Part shown: positions 47,281 to 57,450 of the stretch, one piece after another
Layout of the letters: every line of letters begins with the position of its first letter
How positions within the stretch are numbered: position 1 is the first letter of the stretch
The notes under the pieces: model-generated
The model's input: only the letters and a program-made list of their open reading frames with translations
Told to the model about the DNA's origin: nothing
Databases searched by the model: none
Assembly: GCA_904066235.2 (NCBI GenBank)
Contig: CAJFCV020000006.1
Location: 10,292,001-10,356,000, forward strand
Reading direction: 5' to 3'
DNA length: 64,000 nucleotides
DNA from: Bursaphelenchus xylophilus
Taxonomy: Eukaryota; Nematoda; Chromadorea; Rhabditida; Aphelenchoididae
Position numbers and translations under genes: made by a program

Positions 47281-50200
47281 ATGGCGACAACAATCCCGGG
47301 AAGCTTGGTCAACAAGACCAAGAAGCATTTCATGGGAATGCCGGCTCCAGCGGGCTATGTGGCTGGTATCGGTCGTGGTGCCACCGGATTCACAACACGG
47401 TCTGATATTGGTCCCGCAAAAGATGCCGGAGAGAGCTTACCAGATGCTCCAGGGGGACCGCCAGCTAAAAAACCGAAGGAGACTGACGATGAGCCGGAGG
47501 ATCTGAATGACGCCAACTTTGACGATGTAAGTTAATATTTTTGTTATCTTGCTTTGGTTTTTAGGTAAAGAAGGAGGAATTGTAAATGATCAGCGACAAT
47601 AGAGTCTGACTGTGGCTAAAAAATAAATTTCATATTGCTTAGTGGAGCAGGGTTTCAATGGCGAACAATTTTATGTTATCCATGGGGACTTGATAATACA
47701 AGTTGAATTTTTGTTTACTTTTGATGCTAAAAGACTATTTTTGGTTCTGTGGTTGGCGGAATAGGTTGGGGCAAGTTCAAAGGAGCATTTTTAGTACTAA
47801 ATTTCACAAAGCGACATCTGCTTTTCACGTCTATTTTTATCTTTCGCCGAAGGGCGCGTCAGCTGAAATAAGGTCAATTAAAATTGCCGAAAATAGCGAT
47901 TTAACCATGATAAGCTTTCTTCTTTTAGTTCGAAGGTTATGGAGGCAGTTTATTCTCTAAAGACCCGTATGACAAAGAGGACGAGGAGGCTGATGAAGTC
48001 TATTATCAAGTGGATTGCCGACAAGATGAACGACGAAAGGCTTATCGAGAAAAGAAGCTGAAAGAACAAATAGATGCGTACAGAAAAGAACGGCCAAAGA
48101 TTCAGCAACAGTTCAGTGATTTGAAGCGGCAATTGTCAGCGGTTACCGAGGACGAATGGGCTGCTATTCCAGAGGTCGGAGATTCCAGAAATAAGGCCAA
48201 AAGAAATCCGAGAGCCGAAAAGTAAGTGGAGTTATTGGATGACGTGGCTATATGGCATATATTTTACCTAATAACTTTTTTATTTCTTAAGTTTAACGTA
48301 TTTTTTATAACTTTTTTCTAAATTATATTACTTTAGGTCGAAAATTGATGTTTTTGTTAGGAAATGAGGGCGAAATAATGTTTTTGAGGCCATATTTTTC
48401 TGAATGAACCCTTGTGTTTACAAAATTTTACTATTTTTTGGTATTTTTTTTATCAAATTTATATTACTTTAGGTATGATTCCGGAAAAAATTTATTCCAA
48501 ATAAAACGACTTATATCGTATTTTACCAACCCAAACCATCTTATTTTCAGATACACAGCAGTTTCGGACTCCCTAATCGCCAGTGCGATGAGTTTTGGCC
48601 AGATTAGTTCGGTCCTGGATCAAGATGTTCAGTCCGGAATCGCCTCCACAACCTCGGGATTCCGCTCCACCGTCGGTGGGATGAAAACGCCGGGCCTGGC
48701 GACGCCCGCAGGTACGCGGACATCCACCGATTTGGATCTGCAGAAGATTGGCCAAGCCCGAAAGGGCATCATGGATATCAGATTGAAGGGGGTAAGTGGC
48801 TGTAAAATATAGATTTTTTGCTTGGAAATAGTGGAATAGTTGATTTTAGGGATTTTTGAAGTAATTTTGAGGGCTGTATTGGATTGGATTACTTTAATTT
48901 TTTATAATTTTTTGGGAAGTTTGAGAGAAAAATTGGTTAAAAAGGGATGAAATTATGGTAGAATAGTGCGGATTAGGTGATTTCAGGGATTTCTGAAGTA
49001 ATTTTGGGGGTTGTGTTGGATTGGATTACTGTAATTTTTAAAAATTTTGGGGAAATTTTAAAGAAAAAAATGGGTTGAAAAGGCGGAAAATTATGGTAAA
49101 ATACGGATCCTTTAATCAAGCATATGTATTATAAATCCTGAAAATTAAATTTGCCATCATTTGCGGGCTGAATTTCGAAGATACGACCGTTTATTTTTAA
49201 GAAATACGATTTTTTTTGTTTTTTTTTGATTATCATCATGGAGCTTGGCTATTTAGGAGTAAAAAAGAAGGTTTTTTGGATGGTAGATATATGTTAGGCC
49301 TGGGAAATGAGTTTACCAGACGCTCTGCTAATTTTGGGATACTGTAACATGGAAAAATTTGAAAGATTTGCTGATATATGCAAGTTTTGCCTTCGAATTA
49401 CCGATTTTTGTCGATTTTTGTGTGATATTATAATTTGGGTTGTAAAATACGTGATATCCGCAGCTATTGTTTGTATTAGCTTACTGTAACATCAAAAAAT
49501 TTTTCGAATTCTTGCATTTTTTTCGAATTTTTTTCCAATTTCCTCTCCAAATGATGAAAGAAACTCGGTGAGCGCTTGAAATTTTATTATTTCAGTTTTT
49601 AACAGGCACTGAGAATGTCACAGTGTCTGTTTAGTTTGTAAAAGCCGAAAAGAATTTGCCATGCGCATGAAAAATTCGAAAAAGTTTGAATTTTCAGCTT
49701 TAATGGCAAGTACAAGGTCCTAGACCGACAATTTTGAAAAGGCTTTTGCGCAATGACCCTTTTATTGAAGTTTTCAATCTGATGGAAAGGAATTGGAAGT
49801 AAAATACGGAGAAATTTATTCATCATATTTGATTATTTTAGGAATTTTTGGTAAAATTTTTTAAAAATAATAATGAAAAATTAAATTTTCAAAAAACTTA
49901 AATATACAGTTTTGTAGAGGAGAAAAAGCTGTATCAAATAAATATATACCCTTTGCCAAACAACAAACAGTATTTGTAAAAAAAGTAATGCAAAAAAAAC
50001 GAACGAACTTTCTGGACGAGCTAATATTTTTGGGTTAAATTTGGAGATTTTTGTCAATTTTTTGGTGTTTTACTGCTTACAAGGGAAGTACTTGAAGTGC
50101 GACGCTCAGATTTTGATAAAAATTGGCATAGATGAAGATTGGAATTTTCTTATTCGATTGCGCGCATTCTAGCTCGCGCTTTGCAGAAACCGCCGAGAAA

Positions 50201-53200
50201 AAAGGGCCGAAATATCGAAAAAAATCTTCAAATGCCGGCGAATTTTCCCTGATTCCATTGATCTTGGCATTCCGTTTCAGGAGAAAAATATATTTTTTCT
50301 CGCAAGAAATTTTTTGTTGATATTGTTCAAGACTATTTTGTTGCTTTTATGTGGAATATGGTGTGTTGTTTTCAATTGTCGCCATCCGAAGGGTAAAATG
50401 TTTCGTTTTTTGACGAATTAATGCAGTTTTTTCCTCTGCGGATGGGCAAACCACTCTAATAGTTGCTTCAAAGTCGTTTAGGAGAGATGCAAAACGTTCT
50501 ACGGTCGTGCATGAACGTAGTTATAAAGTAAGTGTAAAAAAATTTTTATTTTTTCACTGTTTTTCAGTTTATTCCATTTATAAAACAAAGTAAGTGTCTC
50601 AAGGGTGCTCCGCCTGTGTACAGTGTTCCGATGGTGCACATTCGCTGTTCTCGTTGTTCAGAATTTGCTTGCTGAAATAAAAAATAAAATTTTTGGGAAA
50701 CTTACTCTATGATTCGTTCATACACGAAGTAGAACGTTTTGCATCTCTTCTGATCAACTTTGAAGCAACTATTAGAGTGGTTTGCCCATCCGCAGAGGAA
50801 AAGCTGCATAAATTCGTCAAAAAACGAAACATTTTACCCTTCGGATGGCAACAATCCAATTAATAGCGCTGGAATCATGTCCTGAGTATAAAAAAGTGAA
50901 AATAACACATCATAATCCACATAAAAGCAACAAAACAGTCTTGAACATTATCAAGAAAAAATTTCTTGCGAGAAAAAATATTTTTCTCCTGGAACGGAAT
51001 GCCAAGATCAAGAGAATTTGCAGGGAAATTCGTCGGCATTTGAAGATTTTTTCCGATATTCCGGCCCTTCTTTCTCGGCGGTTTCTGCAAAGCGCGAGCT
51101 AGGATGCTCGTAATCGAATAAGAAAATTCCAATCTCCATCTATGCCAATTTTTATCAAAATCTGAGCGTCGCACTTCAAGTACTTCCCTTGTTAAAAAGA
51201 ATTGTAAATATTTCACAATTTAATTTCAGGCCTTTTTCTTCTATAAAAATACTATTTACAGCATTTCCGACCATCTTTTTATATTACAGTACCCATCCCT
51301 TTCAGGTGTCAGATTCGGTGACCGGACAAACCGTCGTGAACCCCCAATCCTACCTAACAGACCTCCAATCCATCAATCCGGCCAATGGAATCGATGTGAG
51401 CGACGTGAAGAAGGCCCGAAGTTTGTTCAAGTCAATCCGAGACAGTAATCCCAACCATCCGCCGGCCTGGATTGCATCGGCGAATCTGGAAAGTGCGGTC
51501 GGCAAAATGCAGGCAGCACGGAACTTGATCATGGAGGGATGCGAGAAGAACCAGGACTCGGAGGAACTATGGCTAACCGCCGTCAGACTTCACCCACCTG
51601 ATCAGGCTAAACTTATCGGTAAGATTGGGTTATATTTGATCAATTGGAAAGAAGTTGGGGGAGATTTGAGGGTCATAAGGAAGATTAGAGCAGTGTACGG
51701 GATTTTTGAGGATATTGGAGCTTGGGTTTTGAATTTTTGACACATTTTTATATTGTTTTAGGCTAAAAAATGATGAATTTTTGAAAAAATTGACAGTTTT
51801 TTGAAAAATTTGGGGGAACTGGGAAAGTAAAAGGAAATTTAGAGAAGATTAAAGAGTTTTTGACAATGTAAGGAAGTTTTTGAAAAAAATGGGTATTTTT
51901 TATATTGATTTAGGCAAAAAGTCGTCAAAATTTTGAGAAATTTGATGTTTTTGGGTGGAAAATTAATTTTAATGACTGTAAATTGATTATTTTTGGGTGA
52001 AAGATGAAGCTTCTCTTCTATTTTTATTATTCTGAATATAATTTTACTTGATTTTATTACCGAAATTTCGATATTTTTGAAAAAATTTTAAAAAAATTAA
52101 TTTTTTCAAAAAAATTTTTTTTTTGATTTTTTATCGTTTTTTCAGTCTCAAACGCCGTGAACCACCTTCCCACATCAGTTCCAATCTGGCTAGCCGCCGC
52201 TGGTCTCGAAACTGAACTGAAATTGAAGAAAAAAGTGCTCCGGAAAGGCCTGGCCCGCGTCCCCAAATCGGTGAAGCTCTGGAAAGCCGCGATAGACCTC
52301 GAAACAGACGAAGAAGAGGCCAAAAAATTGCTGACGAGAGCTGTGGAATGCTGCAGCTCCAGCACCGACCTTTGGCTGGCATTGGCGAGGCTGGAAACCT
52401 ACGAAAACGCGAGGAAAGTCCTGAACAAGGCCCGAGAAAACATCCCCACCGACCGACAAATCTGGATCAGCGCCGCCAAACTCGAGGAAACCAAAGGACA
52501 GGTGGAGATGATCGAGAAATTGATGGAAAGAGCGCTGATCTCCCTCAGGGCGAACCAGGTTGAGATCACGAGAAAACAGTGGTTTGAGGACGCGATCGAC
52601 GCCGAAAAAAGTGGTTGCCCCCTCACGGCTAATGCAATTATGTAAGAATTTGAAGTTGGATTAGAGAGCGGAGACCTTGAGGAGTAGTGAAAATGAATTT
52701 TGGGAAATTTGGGTTACTGTAACAAAGAGAAATTTGAAAAAATGGCGGAATTTTGGGGTTTTTTGGAAACTTTTGGTTTTTTTGATGGATTTGAATGGGA
52801 AGAAGGGTGAAATTGAAATTCTAATATAAAATACGAATGTTAGATTGACTGGAAATAAATTTTGTAGCATACTTCGGTTAGTACAACATAAAAATTTTTT
52901 AATTTTTTTGTGATTTTTTAACAATTTTTTAGATATTGGTTATTCAAACGATTTTTCTGAATGAAAATGTTTTTAAAATACGTCAATTTCAAGTATTCAT
53001 CAATTTGGGTTACTGTAACATCAAAAAATTTTAAAGTTTTGCAATTTTTTCGGATTTTTTTTCTATTTCCTCTCCAAATGATGAAAGAAACTTGGTGAGC
53101 GCTTGAAATTTTATTATTTCAGTTTATAGCAGACATTGAGAATGTCAAGTGTCTGTTTAGTTTGAAAAAGCCGAAAAAGAATTGTCATGCGCATGAAAAA

Positions 53201-55876
53201 TTCGAAAATGATTGGATTTTTCAGCTTTAATGGGAAGTACAAGGTCCTATACTGATAATTTTGAAAAGGCTTTTGCGCAATGACCCTTTTATTGAAGTTT
53301 TCAATCTGATGGAAAAGAATTGGAAGTAAAATACGGAGAAATTTTTAAAAATTTTACGATTTTTTTTTGATTTTTTGGAGATTTTGTGATATTTGGTGGT
53401 TAATATGCATGTTATTTGAAAAATTAGTTCATTTTACTACGTTTTGCATCCGATTTATGTATGTTTTTGACAAAAGTTTGAGATTTTTGAGAAATTTTTG
53501 CCTAGTGTAATATAAAATTTTCAATTTTTTTGTCTAAAATAATATCCAAAATGTTGCAGAAAGCATGTTATGGGTGTTGGAGTGGAAGAGGAGGACAAAA
53601 AGGCCACATTTTTGTGAAAAATTTGAGATTTTTGAGAAATTTTTGCCTGGTGTAATATAAAAATTTTCAATTTTTTGTCTAAAATAATACCCAAAATATT
53701 TCAGAAAGCATGTTATGGGTGTTGGAGTGGAGGAAGAGGACAAGAAGACCACCTGGCTCGAGGACGCCGAGTTTTTCACCAACCAACAGGCCTTCGAATG
53801 CGCCCGATCCATCTACGGATTCATGCTGACAGAGTTCGCCGAAAAGAAGTCGGTCTGGCTGGAAGCAGTGGTCTTCGAAAAGGAGCACGGCACTCCCGAA
53901 AGCTACGAAAATCTGCTCAAAAAAGCGGTCGAAAAATGCCCCAAAGCGGAGGTCCTGTGGCTACGCTACGCCAAGGCCCGCTGGCAACAGGACGACGTCG
54001 CTGGAGCCCGCCAAATCCTCTCCGAAGCCTTCCAAAAGAACCCCAATTCGGAGAATGTGTGGATGGCCGCCGTGAAGCTGGAATCCGAGACCAATAATTA
54101 CGAAGCAGCGAGGAAATTGCTCACCAAAGCCCGAACAATGGCTCCATCCCCCCGGTTCTGGCTCAAATCCGCCCGATTGGAGTGGTGCTTGGAGGATCTG
54201 GCCGCTGCGGAGGAGTTGCTAAAGGTAAACGAGAGTTTTGGAGAGATTTGAAAGGGTTTTGGAGAGATTTTAGAGATTTTATATTGGTTTAGGTGGGCTT
54301 GAGGGAAAATTTTGATTTTTTATATTTTTTGATATTTTTTGGAGGATTTGAATCAAAAGGAATGTAATTTGAGAGAGAATATGGAATTTTGGAGTAGTAC
54401 AGAGTGAAATTGAGAGAAATGAAGGGAATTTTTTATATTATTTTAGGTGGGTTTGAATGAAAATTTTGATTTTTTATATTTTTTGGAGGATTTGAAGGGA
54501 AAGTAGTGTTATTTGAGACAGAATAGAGAATTTTTGAGTACTAGAGAATAGAATTGAGAGGAATGAAGGGAGTTTTTTATATTGGTTTAGGTGATTTTGA
54601 GGAAAATTTTGATTTTTGATATTTTTTTGGAGAATTTGAGGGGAAAGGAGTGTAATTTCAGAGAGAATAGAGAATTTTGGAGTAGTAGAGAGCAGAATTG
54701 AGAGGAATACAAGGAATTTTTTTTATATTGGTTTAGGTGATTTTGAGGAAAATTTTGATTTTTTATATTTTTTTGGAGGATTTGAGGGGAAGGGGTGTTA
54801 TTTGAGAGAGAATAGAGAATTTTGGAGTACTAGAGAGTAGAATTTAGAGGAATGAAGGGAGTTTTTTATATTGGTTTAGGTGGTTTTGAGGGAAAATTTT
54901 GATTTTTGGATGTAATTTGAAGACTTCTTAGGAAGATTTTGTTCTGTTAGAATGATTATCATATTTTGAATTCGTACTGGGTGAATAGAGAGAATTGAAG
55001 AGGAATTTTTGCGTTTTTTAGATGATTTTGAACCAAAAAATTGAATTTTCCCCCTTTTTCCTAGTTTTCTGATGATTTTTGGAGGATTTTTTGCAGGAAA
55101 AGTAATATCTGTCGTATTTTACAACTGTTTTTGATGTTCTACAAAAAAAATTTTTCAGGAAGGTATCCAAAAGTATCCCGATTTCGAGAAATTCTTCCTC
55201 ATGCTCGGCCAGCTCTACGAACAACAAAAGCGCTTCGACGAAGCGAGAAAAGCCTTCACAACGGGCACCCGCCGATGCCCCAACTCCATCATCAACTGGC
55301 TGTTGTTGATCCGCTTCGAGGAGTCCCAAAATGTGGCCGTAAAAGCACGCTCCGACCTGGACATGGCCCGTCTAAAAAACCCCGCCAACGAATTGCTGTG
55401 GCTCGAAGCGATCAGGTTGGAGTATAGAGCCGGCAAAAAGGACCTGGCACAAAGTATCCTGGCCAAAGCCCTGAGGGAATGCGAAAATTCAGGTGGGAAA
55501 TTTGAAAAAGAATTAAAAAAATTTTTTTTGGAGTTTTTTAGATTTTTTTGAGTTTTTTTGGAGTTTTTGGTGGATTTTTAGGGGTTTTTGGTGGATTTTG
55601 AGACGATTTTTTCGACGCGGATGATAGTGGAAATTTGCACTACGAAATGCGACAAAATTTTTTTCTTTGAAAAATGATTTTTTGACGAAATTAGGGAGTT
55701 TTGAGATTTTGAAAATTTGTCGCGGGCCATAGTGGAAATTTGCCTTGTGATCGGCGATAATTTTTTTTGAAAAATTGGGGTTTTTTGCGTTTTTGGAAGT
55801 TTTTAAAATTTTTAAGTTTTGTCACTGGTCGTAGTGGGAATTTGCACTACAAATTCGCCAAAAAGAAACAATTTTT

Positions 55877-55909
<33 letters not shown>

Positions 55910-56662
55910 AAAATAAATTGTCGCCGATCACAATGTAAACATCCACTATGACCCGCGACAAATTTTCAAAATCTCAAAAATCCCTAATTTCTGCAAAAAA
56001 AATCGTTTTTTCCAAAAAAAAAAATGTCGCAATTCGTAGTGCAAATTCCCACTACGAACAGCGACAAAGTTGGGAAATTTTAAAACTTCTAAAATCGCCC
56101 AAAAAATCAATTTTACAAAGAAAAAAATTTTGTCGCCAATCACAAGGCAAATTTCCACTATGACCAGCGACAATTTTTTTCCTAAAAACGAATTTATAAT
56201 ACGACAGATTTTTTGCGATTTTTTTTGGGTTTGATGTTTTTTTTATATTTGACCCCAATTTTTTCAGGCATTCTCCACGCAGAAGCCATCTACCTCGCCA
56301 CGAAGCATCAACGCCGCTCGGTGTCGATCCAGGCGCTGGAAAAGTGCCCCGAAAGTCCGCACGTCCTCCTGGCCGTCTCCAAAATGATGTGGGCCGAACG
56401 GAAGATCGCCAAAGCCCGGGAATGGTTCCAAAGAGCCCTGAAAATGGACCGAGATCTGGGCGACATCTGGGCATTTTACTACAAATTCGAAGTGATCCAA
56501 GGCACCTCGGACCAGCAACTCAAAGTCCTCGAGGATTGTAAACTCGCCGAGCCCAGGCATGGAGAACTGTGGCAAAAGGTCTCCAAAGACATCAAGAATT
56601 GGAGAATGACAACTGAACAGATATTACTAACTGTCGCGGCATCGGTCGACATCCCACGATAG
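47281..56662 (+). CDS. prp-6: Pre-mRNA splicing factor PRP6 (U4/U6.U5 tri-snRNP protein)
   Basis: Eight exons, 47281-47526, 47929-48221, 48551-48791, 51306-51618, 52146-52641, 53705-54224, 55159-55492 and 56268-56662, are phase-consistent and give 945 residues, against 941 for human PRPF6. PRP6 bridges U5 and U4/U6 in the tri-snRNP in the nucleus. The N-terminal PRP1 domain is present ([42 protein letters not shown]). [19 protein letters not shown] precedes a long series of HAT/TPR-like helical repeats from about residue 300 to the end, with [20 protein letters not shown] and AEPRHGELW near-identical to the human protein. Introns are unusually repeat-laden. Intron 3 (2.5 kb) has a foldback and a 265-bp repeat, intron 5 another copy of that repeat plus a decoy acceptor, intron 6 a minisatellite, and intron 7 a long palindrome. 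The TTCCATTCAG acceptor 9 nt before the ATG suggests trans-splicing. Confidence 0.97.
49549..49815. repeat. 265-bp repeat, copy in PRP6 intron 3
   Basis: Runs from CCAAATGATGAAAGAAACT to GGAAGTAAAATACGGAGAAA and is ~90% identical by eye to 53076-53343, in the same orientation. It ends with the widespread GTAAAATACG decamer. Confidence 0.85.
50080..51191. mobile_element. Foldback element in PRP6 intron 3, ~1.1 kb
   Basis: Left tip ACAAGGGAAGTACTTGAAGT (50080), right tip ACTTCAAGTACTTCCCTTGT (51191). Inverted arms of ~430-475 bp surround a ~200-bp loop at about 50515-50715. A fragment of the same family occurs at about 1060. No transposase was recognised. Confidence 0.88.
50433..50675 (+). pseudogene. 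Two-exon coding-like tail in the loop of the foldback
   Basis: One frame runs from an acceptor-like TGCAG near 50432 to 50527, continues across a 40-bp intron (50528-50567, GTAAGT...TTTTTCAG) in phase 0, and ends at TGA 50673-50675, with AATAAA at 50676-50681. The second exon encodes [16 protein letters not shown] and then a CSRC pair. It resembles the 3' end of a gene but has no upstream exons or start codon. Family unknown; it may be a fragment captured by the foldback. Confidence 0.3.
53076..53343. repeat. 265-bp repeat, copy in PRP6 intron 5
   Basis: Second copy of the element at 49549-49815, same orientation, also ending in GTAAAATACGG. Differences are scattered substitutions and small indels. 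Confidence 0.85.
53475..53760. repeat. 145-bp tandem duplication spanning the PRP6 intron 5/exon 6 boundary
   Basis: Two copies share GAGATTTTTGAGAAATTTTT, GTCTAAAATAATA and then a CAG followed by AAGCATGTTATGGGTGTTGG. The upstream AG (53558-53559) precedes a copy of the first ~45 nt of exon 6 that runs into a TGA; the downstream AG (53703-53704) is the true acceptor. Confidence 0.88.
54270..54920. repeat. Minisatellite in PRP6 intron 6, ~145-bp period
   Basis: TTTATATTGGTTTAGGTG or a close variant recurs near 54277, 54432, 54574, 54721 and 54864. A GAGAGAATAGAGAATTTTGG-type phrase follows in most units. Confidence 0.8.
55616..56190. repeat. Long imperfect palindrome with a poly-A centre in PRP6 intron 7
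   Basis: The left arm (55616-55870) has ATAGTGGAAATTTGC and GTAGTGGGAATTTGCACTAC. The right arm (55915-56190) has the complements. A ~30-A run at 55878-55909 marks the centre. Confidence 0.8.
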
Positions 56663-57450
56663 GAGTTTTGAGCGATTTTTTTGGGAATTTTGGACGAAAA
56701 TTGGATTTTTTCAAAATTTTTGAAAATTTTTGCCGATTTTTAGGGTTTTGTTGAGTGAAACGGGATGTAATAGAGAAAAGAGGGATTGGTTATTGTATGA
56801 TAAGCAATTTTGACAAGATTTTTTGCCGATTTTTTAGAGAAAATTTAGATTTTTCAGCTGAAAATTGGATTTTTTGGTATATTTTGGCGAAAAATTATTA
56901 TTTTTGAGTTTTTTGAAAAGAAAAATAAGGAATTAGATGGAAAAATGATTGGAGATTAAACTAGGGGTAATTTCGAATCAAATTTGGTTTATTTCTTGGT
57001 CGAAAAATCCGTATTTTAGCCAAAAGTCACCTGAAAATCGAGATTTTTTGGATTTTTTCGAAATTAGCCCTAATTTTAGGGAAAATCAAAAATGAAAAAG
57101 TGATTAATATCTCTGTTATGGCCTGTTACATCAAGTTTCACCGGAATTGTAAGTTATTTTTGGGACCTGTTGACCTCTTTTTGTTATTTATCAATCTCTC
57201 CGATGATCTACTTTTTGATGTGAATAATACTCGAATAAATGTAAAATACAACTTGATTTTACTGATAATGTCTTTTCCAATGGTTTGACGGCCATTTTTA
57301 TTTTTGATTACTGTATTTTACAATTTTTTTAAAAAATTTTTTTTGAGATTTTTTGATTTTTTTCGGAAAAATTCGGATTGGAATTGAATTTCATGATGTT
57401 TTTAGGGGGTCTGATGGTGGAGCTTACGTATTTTACAAAAAACTTTCTAG
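56663..57450. other. Intergenic region between PRP6 and MRPS18B
   Basis: No recognised feature except CGTATTTTAC-type decamers (about 57240 inverted and 57426). It ends in ACTTTCTAG directly abutting the MRPS18B ATG. Confidence 0.5.

Noticed and set aside
49551..49612. C/D-box snoRNA in PRP6 intron 3
   Set aside because: There is an ATGATGA and a CTGA 52 nt later, but no terminal stem or inner boxes, and the D-box is mutated in the second copy.
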